A stretch of 64,000 bases of DNA from CAVYHJ01 sp963768165 [NCBI: uncultured bacterium]. Its GTDB lineage: Bacteria; UBP4; UBA4092. The stretch covers positions 558,001 through 622,000 of the forward strand of contig CAVYHJ010000003.1 of assembly GCA_963768165.1 (NCBI GenBank), written 5' to 3'. Position numbers and translations under genes: made by a program. Below are positions 26,401 to 34,650 of the stretch, piece after piece (position 1 is the first letter of the stretch; each line of letters begins with the position of its first letter). Below the pieces are notes generated by a model. The model had not been told where the DNA came from. It ran no database searches and saw only the letters and a list, made by a program, of their open reading frames with translations.

Positions 26401-28321
26401 GGTAATACCGGTTTGTCGTAGACAGATTAAAATAAAATTGCTTACGACTTTCATTGAATAATGGTTCCACTCGACTCACATTCCGGGACGTGTCCAGACA
26501 AAGAATAACCGGTGTATGAATTGGTTTCCCTTGCGACGATATATAAACTCGACGGGTAGTTGCAGTGTCTAACAGATTTTGGACAGATAGTTCTTCGGTT
26601 CCTTTTTCAATCCGGATTTGACGCGGATAACTCAATTCCACAAAATCCAAATAAATTTCATCATTCCCGGTGGTGTTGGCAAGCAAGGTTATACCAACCT
26701 GATTGTCTCCTTCTTTTAGGAATTGTGTGGATACCGTCGTGGAAAATTCATAGTAGGTTGCCCCCATCCATTTGGCATTTCCTACTGTTGACCCATTTAG
26801 AATCACTTGAACTTTATGTCCCCCGGTAATATTCTCTTTTCCATAAAAACCAATGCGGACTTTCCCGAATTTTTCCGGATTCGTAAAAATGGTTTCTGTG
26901 TCAGGTGCCACACTGGCGGAAAAGTTCAATTGAATTTGATTTTTTCCTGGTTTCATCCATTGAGGTGGAAGAGTAGTCAACAAATCAAACAGATTTTGTT
27001 TTTTCCATTGGTCTTCACCGATGGTCATTCCGTTGAATGTAATTTGAACAGGGTGCTCGTTTTCTATATCCGGTTTGGGATACGAGATTTTGGTTGTATC
27101 CTTGGGGATGACAACCAAATTCGCAAGGTTAATCGTGTGATTGGAAAACTCACCACTGGAAATAGTTTTCCAAAACCAATGACTGGGTTGGGGTGGATTT
27201 ACATAGGGTTCATATTCATGTTTCTCTTGTAGGCGGACCGTCTCTAGATAATTTATCGCGCCCGTGGAGTCAGAATTAAGAGTGGACGAAGAAAGTAACG
27301 TTTGTTCTACATGGGGTATTCGTAATCCTGTTTCTCCCCCCCAAGTCAACCAGTAAACACCCGTTTCCGAATAAATATTTTTTACCGGTTCTCCGTAAAA
27401 AACAACGGCATTTTCCGGGATGAAATAATCTTTCCGGGGACCGAGAATATCAATGGGAATTTCGTTTCCCTGACAGAAGACTCGGAACGTGCGAGGTTGA
27501 ATGACCGATGGAGAGATATCCTGTTTCAAAAGATCGGTATAAGTGATTTTGTATATTCCTGGTTTGGTGATGGAAAGTTTCAGCCAATTCCGTCCGGTTT
27601 GGTAAAAATCAGGGGCTGGCAATCCGGGATATTTTGAGGAATCTTTACCGGAGGGAAGAACCGGTTTTCCGCGCAGTTCATCCGCATAGGAGTAATTAAA
27701 GACCATATTTCTAAGAACGTTTTCCATGCCAATTTTCTTTTTCGATGAGTCCGATAGAATGATATCCTCCGTCTTCGATCCAGCCTTCGATTCAATCGAG
27801 ATTGGATTGGAGATTTCTATTTTCATGAAAGAGATTCGTCCGGTGAGTGATTTGGTTCCAGGCAAAGATAATCGGGTGGGAAGATTGAAATTACATCGTG
27901 CAACTCTATAATCCCGGATAAATCCATAGATTGTCAAACTGACGGCTTTGGCAATTTCCGGCGTGCTCATAGGAGGCGCATCGCTGTCCGAGCTATGAAT
28001 TTCACGGAAAGTACCGTCCGGGTTGGTTATTTCAAAGGTGTAATCCGTAACTTTGGGAATATTGGAGCCGGAGGGAAAAACAGCCAGGTAAAGAGAATGA
28101 GAGGTTTGTTTTGACGTGTCATTTTGCAAATTATACTCCAGTATGATTTTTGACCGGTCACACTGGAGGAGGCGAATACCATCTTCGGATTCCTTTAAAA
28201 CCGTATTCTCGATACAGAAAACAGGAGTCTTAAGTCCGATTATAAGAAAAAGTAAGATACCCCATGAAATGGGCAAAGAGATTACTCTTATAATTTTATG
28301 AAGTCGTAAAATGGGTTTCAA
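23450..28321 (-). CDS. Secreted C25-family (gingipain-like) cysteine protease with CARDB domains
   Basis: A 1623-residue exported protein. A signal segment (ILLFLIIGLKTPVFC) is followed by a long beta-rich region with two jelly-roll-like units. The peptidase C25 domain spans roughly residues 680-1060: VVLVGDANWD, the catalytic His (about 903) in YVGHGGGGVWSH and the nucleophile Cys (about 943) in TMSCLNGYFD. The C-terminal third carries CARDB-type Ig repeats (KITVTPAKPADGETIFFDITVHNNGQ-like units). Gingipain relatives are often type IX cargo, but no CTD sorting signal is recognised here. The start codon appears to be TTG, with no good ribosome site and no closer ATG. Confidence 0.88.
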   Translation of the reverse strand: MKPILRLHKIIRVISLPISWGILLFLIIGLKTPVFCIENTVLKESEDGIRLLQCDRSKIILEYNLQNDTSKQTSHSLYLAVFPSGSNIPKVTDYTFEITNPDGTFREIHSSDSDAPPMSTPEIAKAVSLTIYGFIRDYRVARCNFNLPTRLSLPGTKSLTGRISFMKIEISNPISIESKAGSKTEDIILSDSSKKKIGMENVLRNMVFNYSYADELRGKPVLPSGKDSSKYPGLPAPDFYQTGRNWLKLSITKPGIYKITYTDLLKQDISPSVIQPRTFRVFCQGNEIPIDILGPRKDYFIPENAVVFYGEPVKNIYSETGVYWLTWGGETGLRIPHVEQTLLSSSTLNSDSTGAINYLETVRLQEKHEYEPYVNPPQPSHWFWKTISSGEFSNHTINLANLVVIPKDTTKISYPKPDIENEHPVQITFNGMTIGEDQWKKQNLFDLLTTLPPQWMKPGKNQIQLNFSASVAPDTETIFTNPEKFGKVRIGFYGKENITGGHKVQVILNGSTVGNAKWMGATYYEFSTTVSTQFLKEGDNQVGITLLANTTGNDEIYLDFVELSYPRQIRIEKGTEELSVQNLLDTATTRRVYISSQGKPIHTPVILCLDTSRNVSRVEPLFNESRKQFYFNLSTTNRYYLGDLASIESVPVQRERIDDNLRSTENQADVIYITPPDFLPAVNKLSEYRKNQGFSTRIVNVYDIYDQFNGGNFDPRAIQKFLQYSFYFWKSPSPNYVVLVGDANWDYMDFQETGTKIFIPSYRSPDQEILNEDIGSIEDFYVKVCPENNYPDMVLGRISVETLKDAQAVVEKTIAQETGSELGTWRTTSIVAADDGFENDAHEAVNNYLPLWMTPDILHLQDYPYMDHQKFGKASRRKQSPEATSALIEKMNYSSPFMLYVGHGGGGVWSHTRLFVAGSGVRTSDTYRLHNRNRNLFIYTMSCLNGYFDYPNPPWQSISAEVMEQYPDRGSIAMLVPTGKGGTEQHLQLGQGMAQAFFKENIRTIGDAVYQGKLLYLFTTSDYELSQMYLILGDPMAQNALPKGSINLEMFPQSVLPTQENLLRVSGSTEANLKDGFVTLGVYSEDSPKPLIEKSKIPFHDGKFEVDLSIPASEKKLILRTYAWNEQSRMDAAGAITISTQTSHIQFTFVSQTTKSNMISLQLKNLLSQPIQSYNVKLELKNFGQTKFSFIQKDQKSLESQQQNSFPIPPTIPPGLYDADIQFTGRISPAKYGQISLETTLALVIKDERDNPTYQLFSKPEKNKQTRTIGVAKSEITINPQEIAAGDSFTVKIPVHNYGNVTIENIPYEYKMNGVSLSTTLWIPFIIPFGINNIQISWTVPSTYLSKSQKEKNAVLQAKIDNQLLVTQEIPIRQLPILTITRKDIKVTPAKPADGETIFFDITVHNNGQLPARKIIVSGYDGNPAKGGQEISNMASVPIHSIAILNPGESKSLRLRWDPPLKSAGQHQIYLIVDRQNQIRESDRSNQQVVIPLRIYTNADLAISPADITWNPQQPYAGSTILVSAVIHNLGETDAFTAYPWGENQSHAFDTKFYYRKSNGQESFIGTLYVPILPAGRSTKVQLPVVVTPDMRSIIVKVDAENEVLEITKGNNIAEKPINFNHR

Positions 28322-28398
28322 GATATACTGCTCAATGTAATTTTAGCTAAGAATAGTTTATGATGATTGCTATCGGTGTGTCAATAAACGCTTTTAGA

Positions 28399-28520
28399 TT
28401 AGGGGTATAAAGTCGCATCCCCGAAGTTGGGGTCCTCCTGGTCTTGGTAGAAGTCAATATCAATCCAGAAAAGGCACGCCTAGATCGGAATGTACTCCAA
28501 ATTGGAATGGGCCCTAAGAT
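28399..28520 (-). pseudogene. Decayed C-terminal end of a shared surface-protein module
   Basis: Read on the minus strand, the last codons give WIDIDFYQDQEDPNFGDATLYP and a TAA at 28399. This matches the last residues of the proteins at 39827-44575 (VDFDHDQDDPNFGDAALFP) and 50966-57541 (VDFDRDVNDPNYGDSSLYP). Upstream bases still match the paralogs (CCAATTTGG, CATTCCGAT, AGGCGTG) but in shifted frames. It is a relic of a third gene of this family. The rest of the 282-nt gap is featureless. Confidence 0.75.
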
Positions 28521-28603
28521 TTTGATATTTTGAAATAATTATTGGACTCCCATATAGTGTTATAATTTTTGATTCGATAAATATTCACTATCTGACAATT
28601 GCG

Positions 28604-30058
28604 ATGAAACGATTCTTCTCGAACTATCATCTATGGGGATTATTAGTATTCTGGGTCACATTGACCGGTTTAATATTACGCCTCATTCGATTGACTCATT
28701 GTGGAATTTGGCTGGATGAAACCTTTACTTTCTACAATGCTTCTTTGGATTTGAATCAATGGCAATTCACCATTCCTCATGGAGATATACAAAATGCACC
28801 TTTCTATCTCCTACTCATGCATTTCTGGATTAAGTTATTCGGAAGCTCACCAATGGCTCTTCGGTTACCTTCAGTATTGGCATCGACTTTTACCATACCC
28901 TTCATTTATTTGGCCATGAAAAAATGGGATGCACCCCGTACTGCCGCTATGTTAATCGCTTTTTTATTGGCTATTTCTCCAGCACATATTTATTATGCTC
29001 AGGAAGCGCGTAGTTATGCGATTTTATTATTTTTCCTTGTTATCGCACTTTATTTTCTTGGAGGATGGATAAAACAATCCACGGCAGGTTATCTTTGTGG
29101 ATTTCTATTTATCAGTGTAATTAGTTTTTATACCTCTCTCTGGGCAGTCTTCTGGTTGGTGGCGTTTAATGGGATCGTGGGATGGTATTATTTTGAATAT
29201 CAAAAATTACTATCTTCAAAAAATACTTTTCTCATGTCATGGATACTTAGTCAAATTTGCATTGCTATTCTCACCGTGCCCTACCTGATATATTTATTTC
29301 TTAATTTAGGATTGCAAGGACAAGGATTAACGAGTCTCTCATATCAATCCAATATTTGGATAGATACTTTACTGAAACTTGGACTTGGAGTGGAGATAAA
29401 ATATCCCAAAGAATCCCTTGCGTATGCAGGACCTATATTACTGGTAGGATTTCTATTAGGAGTTATAGGAGGGATTCGTACACAAAAACAATTGGATAAC
29501 AATTATCTGAAAATTGGATTGATTGTATTATTTACTCCATTAATTTTATTTTATCTTTTTTCCCTTTTCAAACCCATTTATATGCCTGACCGGTATGGCA
29601 TTATCTGTTTACCGGGATATTTAATTGTAATCGGTGGAGGATTATCTTTCTTACTTACCCAAAAGAGATGGGCGGGAATCGGAATTGGATTATTATTATT
29701 GTTATTGATTGGATTAAGCCAATCCATTCGGGTAACCTATCAAATCCCAAAAGTCCATTTACGGGAAGTGGCACAATATATTCAGCAAAATGTTCCCCCC
29801 ACAGATGTAATTGCCTTTTCCCCGGGATATTGGCAAATTAATTATGATTATTATGACAACAGTGTACAACCAAGAATTCAGCTCAACTCAGAAAAGGATG
29901 TCAAGAATAAAAATGAGTACCCCCGTTTATGGCTGATTACAATTCCTTATACCCCTCCCTCTCCACAAGTAACCAAACGATTAGAGCAAATCTATTCTCA
30001 ACCTCTTCTGATGAAATCATTTCCACCCCATTACATTAATTTATATCTTTATAAATAA
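28604..30058 (+). CDS. GT39-type membrane glycosyltransferase
   Basis: This 484-residue integral membrane protein has about ten hydrophobic segments and the hallmark of the GT-C superfamily, an Asp-Glu pair in the first external loop (GIWLDETFTFYNAS, about 36-49). It continues with the PFYLLLMHFWIKLFGSS and ALRLPSVLAS segments typical of the ArnT/PMT family. These enzymes move a sugar from a polyprenyl-phosphate donor onto lipid A, protein or glycan outside the membrane. The acceptor cannot be inferred. Two more proteins of this class lie at 59151-60779 and 63655-64000. Confidence 0.88.
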   Translation: MKRFFSNYHLWGLLVFWVTLTGLILRLIRLTHCGIWLDETFTFYNASLDLNQWQFTIPHGDIQNAPFYLLLMHFWIKLFGSSPMALRLPSVLASTFTIPFIYLAMKKWDAPRTAAMLIAFLLAISPAHIYYAQEARSYAILLFFLVIALYFLGGWIKQSTAGYLCGFLFISVISFYTSLWAVFWLVAFNGIVGWYYFEYQKLLSSKNTFLMSWILSQICIAILTVPYLIYLFLNLGLQGQGLTSLSYQSNIWIDTLLKLGLGVEIKYPKESLAYAGPILLVGFLLGVIGGIRTQKQLDNNYLKIGLIVLFTPLILFYLFSLFKPIYMPDRYGIICLPGYLIVIGGGLSFLLTQKRWAGIGIGLLLLLLIGLSQSIRVTYQIPKVHLREVAQYIQQNVPPTDVIAFSPGYWQINYDYYDNSVQPRIQLNSEKDVKNKNEYPRLWLITIPYTPPSPQVTKRLEQIYSQPLLMKSFPPHYINLYLYK

Positions 30059-30316
30059 CTGGTTTTAAAAATGTCCTATGATTAGTACCCCCATATCTAT
30101 CTATTGGCTAAATTAATAAAACTCTGGATACTGTTCAGAGTTGCCACGGGCAACATTGAAATTCTTTCATCGTGGAATATCTATCTGGAAGATTTAATGC
30201 ACCGAGAATTTGAGTACTCTTCACGGTATTTCTGACCGATTCATCTATTTCAGCTAGATAAATGTGGTAGCATCGGGAATAGATGGAACATAAATTCCCA
30301 ATGCATCTTATTGAAT

Positions 30317-30336
30317 GTCGGGTCGGGAGACCCGAC
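30317..30336. repeat. Intergenic hairpin
   Basis: GTCGGGT and ACCCGAC pair around CGGGAG, with TTTA after. It is one of three hairpins in the 529-nt gap 30059-30587, which has no gene I can support. Confidence 0.5.
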
Positions 30337-30396
30337 TTTACTTATAGCCGATAAGTGAGTAACTACTACAAAAATAGAATATTGATTTTAAAGGGG

Positions 30397-30427
30397 ATAT
30401 CAGAGTCGCCCCAGGCGACTTTGATAT
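30397..30427. repeat. Intergenic 14-bp hairpin
   Basis: ATATCAGAGTCGCC and GGCGACTTTGATAT pair with one G-U wobble around a 3-nt loop. It resembles the hairpins at 505-532 and 30317-30336 (GC-rich core, A/T edges). Confidence 0.5.
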
Positions 30428-30504
30428 TCATCAATCGCGAAATATTTCTCTAGGAGACTTATTTTATTAAAGTTACAATAAAACACATTATCGAAGTGGT
30501 TTGC

Positions 30505-30533
30505 AAGCGGAATTAAGAATTTCAATTCCGCTT
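30505..30533 (+). terminator. Possible terminator hairpin
   Basis: AAGCGGAATT pairs with AATTCCGCTT across a 9-nt loop, then CATCTTTGTTTC. The T-tract is weak, and it lies 55 nt beyond the stop of the minus-strand gene ending at 30588. Confidence 0.4.
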
Positions 30534-30587
30534 CATCTTTGTTTCATCATGAAGGGGAGAACATGATTCAAGGTTTTAGATGTAAGG

Positions 30588-32108
30588 TTAAAAATGGGAA
30601 AGAGGACTGGCGTAGTTGAACCAATCATTGACTGAGACAGGAGCGATATTACCATCGGAATACACGGATTGGGCGTAAATATTATAGGTATAGCCTGAAA
30701 TAGTATCCGTGTTACGACCATCATACCAAGTCATGATGGCACCGCCGTTTCCATCGCTGATTGTAGCCGGAGGATAGGGTGCAAATTGGCCTTCTTGGGT
30801 ATCAATATATACATTATAGGCGTCGCAAATAGTTATCCCATCGCTAGTCCACAAGGTGGATCCTTGAGAATTGACCCGTTGGGCATAAATATTTGGAAAA
30901 TAAGTATTGCTGAGGTCGTTCCGAAAGTCTGTCCAACTGATAATCGCACCCCCGGAGCCATCACTGGCAATCATGGGATATTGTTGTTCTTGAATGGCAG
31001 CACAGATGACTACACCATTGAGACTCCAGAGAGTAGACCCCTGCGAATTGACGCGTTGGGCATAGATATCAGTATTAGAACTTCCATTGCGAGCATCCGA
31101 CCACGCGATAATGGCATCCCCGGCTCCATCCCCAAGGATTTGAATTTCATCTTGGAAGGATACGGCGGTACAAATCCCCACACCGTTGGCGGTCCATAAG
31201 ACTGATCCGCTGGAATTAACTCGTTGGGCATATACATGACCAGTGGTTCCATTGGAACGGTAATCTTGCCAGCTAATAATGGCGCCACTGGACCCGTCTT
31301 TCGTGATAGCGTAAAGAGTTTCTTCTTCAAGAGATTCATCGGCGGAGGCGCAAATCTCCACGCCATTGCTGGTCCATAACGTAGTCCCATTGCTGTTGAC
31401 TCTCTGGGAATAAATATTATATTTGCTCCCGTTGCGCTTATCCTGCCAGATAATAATGGCGCCTCCTGAATCATCGCTGACTACTAATGGGAATTCTTGA
31501 TCATTGGTAGCAGCACAAATGGCAATTCCGTTATTTGTCCAGAGTGTTGACCCTGCAGAATTGACTCGTTGTGCGTAGATATCCCCCGTTGAACCTCCGC
31601 GGAAATCAGACCAAACGATAATGGCACCCCCGGAACCGTCACCTACTAATTGGGGATATTCTTGATTATTGGAGGCATTGCAGATGGCAATTCCATTGTT
31701 AGTCCAGAGAGTAGAACCTTGGGAATTCACATGCTGGGCATAGATATGATAATCCGACCCACTGCGGTAATCTTCCCAAGTGATAATAGCACCTCCTGAA
31801 TCATCGCTGATGATTGCAGGAAATTGTTGGTCATTGGCGGCGGTGCAAATGGCGACTCCATTGGTAACCCAAAGGGTCGTTCCTGCCGCACTAATCCGCT
31901 GGGCATAGATATCGGAATTAGATTCTCCATTGCGTTGGTCGTTCCAGACGATAATGGCACCCCCGGCACTATCGCTTGCCAACACCGGAGATATGTCAGT
32001 TGACAAGGTGCTGATGGCAATCCCATTCACTGTATCCCAGGCGTATAACGGGGAACTCACCAAAACTACCAATATTACTACAAGAATATTTCCCCAAAAC
32101 AATTTCAT
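30588..32108 (-). CDS. Secreted protein of eight WxDxR repeats (probable beta-propeller)
   Basis: The protein is 506 residues with a signal peptide (NILVVILVVLVSSPLYA) and eight tandem repeats of about 53-58 residues. Each reads SDGSGGAIIxWxDxR, DIYAQRVNSxGxTLW, NGxAICxA. Repeat length and number fit an eight-bladed propeller. The same repeat, also eight copies and also starting AWDTxNGxAI, forms the N-terminus of the giant PKD protein at 50966. Here the protein stops after a short tail (APVSVNDWFNYASPLSHF) with no anchoring module. A decayed module lies downstream at 28399-28520, beyond a plus-strand gene. AAGGAA precedes the ATG. Confidence 0.85.
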   Translation of the reverse strand: MKLFWGNILVVILVVLVSSPLYAWDTVNGIAISTLSTDISPVLASDSAGGAIIVWNDQRNGESNSDIYAQRISAAGTTLWVTNGVAICTAANDQQFPAIISDDSGGAIITWEDYRSGSDYHIYAQHVNSQGSTLWTNNGIAICNASNNQEYPQLVGDGSGGAIIVWSDFRGGSTGDIYAQRVNSAGSTLWTNNGIAICAATNDQEFPLVVSDDSGGAIIIWQDKRNGSKYNIYSQRVNSNGTTLWTSNGVEICASADESLEEETLYAITKDGSSGAIISWQDYRSNGTTGHVYAQRVNSSGSVLWTANGVGICTAVSFQDEIQILGDGAGDAIIAWSDARNGSSNTDIYAQRVNSQGSTLWSLNGVVICAAIQEQQYPMIASDGSGGAIISWTDFRNDLSNTYFPNIYAQRVNSQGSTLWTSDGITICDAYNVYIDTQEGQFAPYPPATISDGNGGAIMTWYDGRNTDTISGYTYNIYAQSVYSDGNIAPVSVNDWFNYASPLSHF

Positions 32109-32295
32109 AAAGTTCCTTCGCAGACTCAGGATTTCGCTGCGTTCAACTTTCCTAAGCGCTATTTTGTTACATAATTCTACAATAAAAACCTTAAACTTGA
32201 AACTATCCTAAGAACATCAAGTTCGGCTTATCCGAAGGTCTCCGACCGAGGGGAATTGGCTCGGTGAGACACCTTTGCATAAGTCTGGAGCTTGA

Positions 32296-33315
32296 TCATT
32301 TCAAAATTGACCATTCGGAAGAGAGGAGACCATAGACCACCAGGTCTACATAGTGGTCATATAACCATTCGCCTTCACGAAGGATGCCTTCTTGTTTGAA
32401 TCCCAATCGTTCGGGGATTGCCCGGCTCTTTTTATTTCCTTCCGCGCAGCGGATTTCCATGCGGTTTAATTGGAGTTCTTTGAAAGCATAATCAATCAGT
32501 GTCCTGCAAGATTCAGTCATAATTCCTTTTCCCTGATACAACTCGGACAACCAATAACCGATGCTTGCATTGTGATTTTCCCAATCTAAGGTATTAAAAG
32601 CAATTACTCCCGCTAACACGCCTTTATAAAATATCCATAAACTCAATCCCAAGTCTTTTTCGAAATTTTCCAAAGACTTTTTTCTAAATCCGTAGGTATC
32701 TTCAATCGTTTTATTTTTATCCAACCAGGGTAACCATTGTCGCAGATAGGAACGATTTCCCTCGATTAGAGAAAATAATTTCTTTGAATAACTCTGATCT
32801 AACATGCGGAGCTCAATATCGTCATTCACTTTGAAATGAATCTTGGTAAGCAGTTTAGTCTTTTTCTCTTTGTTCTGACTTAAAAGTTCCAGCACTTTAC
32901 TTCGAGCAAGTTCCAATCTGATACCCAAATTATCCAATGCCCGCGCCGCAATTCCTTCCCCTTCGTGAATAAGTCCCAGTAATAGATGTTCTATGCCAAC
33001 ATAAGTATGACCCATCAATTGTGCTTCTTCTCGCGTATAATCAATAACTTTGTGGGCACGTGGTGTATAACGAATTTCACCAAGAGTTACATTACCAGTA
33101 GCACCTTTTGCTAGTCTTTCAACTTCTGTTTTTAATGCTTCTAGCGATACATTTAACTGTTGAATAGTTTCTACGGCTACGCCACTTCCCTCTTGAATTA
33201 AAGCTAATAAAATATGTTCTGTCCCAACGTAATCATGCCCTAATCGAACCGCTTCCTCCTTAGCAATATGGGTAATTATTTTTTTCACTCTTTCTGTAAA
33301 TCCAATGGTTGCCAT
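32296..33315 (-). CDS. ClpC N-terminal domain fused to RimL-type N-acetyltransferase
   Basis: This 339-residue protein joins two normally separate modules. Residues 4-145 are the double Clp N-domain repeat of ClpC (TPRAHKVIDYTREEA, GTEHILLAL and GIEHLLLGL). Both glutamates equivalent to the phospho-arginine-binding Glu32 and Glu106 of B. subtilis ClpC are kept (E33, E109). Residues 158-337 are a full GNAT domain of the ribosomal-protein serine acetyltransferase type (DIELRMLDQ, LRQWLPWLDK, acetyl-CoA loop QGKGIM at 261-266, SRAIPERLGFKQEG). There is no AAA+ part. ATG 33315 gives a canonical ClpC start; GGGAGG lies 12 nt upstream. It may acetylate proteins recruited by the N-domain (inference). 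Confidence 0.9.
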   Translation of the reverse strand: MATIGFTERVKKIITHIAKEEAVRLGHDYVGTEHILLALIQEGSGVAVETIQQLNVSLEALKTEVERLAKGATGNVTLGEIRYTPRAHKVIDYTREEAQLMGHTYVGIEHLLLGLIHEGEGIAARALDNLGIRLELARSKVLELLSQNKEKKTKLLTKIHFKVNDDIELRMLDQSYSKKLFSLIEGNRSYLRQWLPWLDKNKTIEDTYGFRKKSLENFEKDLGLSLWIFYKGVLAGVIAFNTLDWENHNASIGYWLSELYQGKGIMTESCRTLIDYAFKELQLNRMEIRCAEGNKKSRAIPERLGFKQEGILREGEWLYDHYVDLVVYGLLSSEWSILK

Positions 33316-33406
33316 TGTACTGTTTATCCTCCCTGCGTGAAAAACAGAATTATGGTATATTATCATAGTTTTACCCCATTCTCTCGTTTAGCGAAATGAC
33401 CTTATC

Positions 33407-34648
33407 ATGATGAAAGAATTGTTACAGGAAATACAATTACCGGCGTATGAATTTACGGATAATCCCGTGCCTATGGACCGGGTGGATTATGACAATCTGT
33501 TGTCAAAAATTATCCAACAGACTTCCCGGTTCGCGGGATTGGTTGCGATTTATTCTCTGAATAAAGAAATCTATCCGGGATTAGGGAAATTGAAATTGTG
33601 TTACGTGGTGAGTGATACGGTGGATGATAATGCTTTACGCAAAGGGTTGATTCCGACATTAAATAAAATCAAATTGGAAACCACGGTTTTGGACACCGTT
33701 CAATTTTATCCACAAACGGTGTTTCAACATATTGACCAACTCTCACCGATATCCTATTTCAAGACGGAATTCGGCTCGGAAATCCGGTTTGCAACACTGA
33801 CCGGGGAAGACCGAAATTTTGCTTATCTATTGGCGTTTAACGATCAATTGTTGATGTCGCCGTTAACGCAACTTTTGCCCATGCTGGTGGACGGTGTGAT
33901 TTCCGTAAAGACTGCCTGGCAAGGGATTGAGTCAACGATTGAACTCATCAGTCATTATCAAAAAGCCACAGGAAAAGTTTCGGTGGAGTGGCAGGAATTT
34001 ATCAAAAAAAGCCATGAATTGGGAAGACATTGGTTTTCCATGAATCTGGGAAGGTATCAAGATATCAAGCAATTGGTTCGGGAAGCCGTGATGATTTTAT
34101 TTACCATGCTGGATCAATTTAATCAGCATGTCTCCAAGGAAAAAAAGTTTTTTACGCAGGAAATCACCGGGTCGCTGGCCGGTCAGAATAAACCGGCAAT
34201 TACAACCGAATACCGCGCCAGTTTCTTTACGGATACGGTTCGGGCGTTATTTATTGACCCCTGGTCGGTGGATATTGCGTTTCATAAAATGGTGAATTTA
34301 TATAAGAAAACCAAGGGAGTTTGCCTGTATCTCCCGACGTTGATGTCGGTGCCTTACGCCATGTATTTGCGGGGGACGGAATTGCATTCCATCCTGGTTC
34401 AGAAATGTTTATTGATGCATGGGTATACGGGTAACGTGGCCATGCCGGGCGCGGTAGATTCACGGAACCGATGGTTGAGCCAATACCTGGTATTTACGCA
34501 GAAAAACGGGGATGTGATAAAATATCCTATCTGGTTGGGTTATCATTTAGAAACTCCGTCCAAATGGACCAAATGGCTGGAGAATCATAGAAAAGCCCAA
34601 CACGAAAAATGGCAGCATAGCCAATCTCTGGAGTTAGCGAGGATTTAG
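33407..34648 (+). CDS. Uncharacterised protein upstream of lysA
   Basis: A soluble 413-residue protein that I do not recognise. Residues 40-70 (FAGLVAIYSLNKEIYPGLGKLKLCYVVSD) recall the start of a nucleotidyltransferase fold, but the usual GS..DxD signature is absent. No signal peptide or membrane segment is seen. The C-terminal region contains RGTELHSILVQKCLLMHGYTGNVAMPG. lysA begins 2 nt after its stop, so the two are translated together, and a link to DAP/lysine metabolism or cell-wall supply is plausible. Two ATGs (33407, 33410) are both possible starts. Confidence 0.8.
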   Translation: MMKELLQEIQLPAYEFTDNPVPMDRVDYDNLLSKIIQQTSRFAGLVAIYSLNKEIYPGLGKLKLCYVVSDTVDDNALRKGLIPTLNKIKLETTVLDTVQFYPQTVFQHIDQLSPISYFKTEFGSEIRFATLTGEDRNFAYLLAFNDQLLMSPLTQLLPMLVDGVISVKTAWQGIESTIELISHYQKATGKVSVEWQEFIKKSHELGRHWFSMNLGRYQDIKQLVREAVMILFTMLDQFNQHVSKEKKFFTQEITGSLAGQNKPAITTEYRASFFTDTVRALFIDPWSVDIAFHKMVNLYKKTKGVCLYLPTLMSVPYAMYLRGTELHSILVQKCLLMHGYTGNVAMPGAVDSRNRWLSQYLVFTQKNGDVIKYPIWLGYHLETPSKWTKWLENHRKAQHEKWQHSQSLELARI

Positions 34649-34650
34649 TC

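Noticed and set aside
30059-30587. A small gene or structured RNA in the 529-nt gap
   Set aside because: Only hairpins are visible; no frame with a ribosome site and plausible product, and no known RNA motif.
30588-32108. Frames on the other strand and in other phases within the repeat-rich genes
   Set aside because: They arise from the periodic composition of the WxDxR repeats and have no ribosome sites or recognisable domains.
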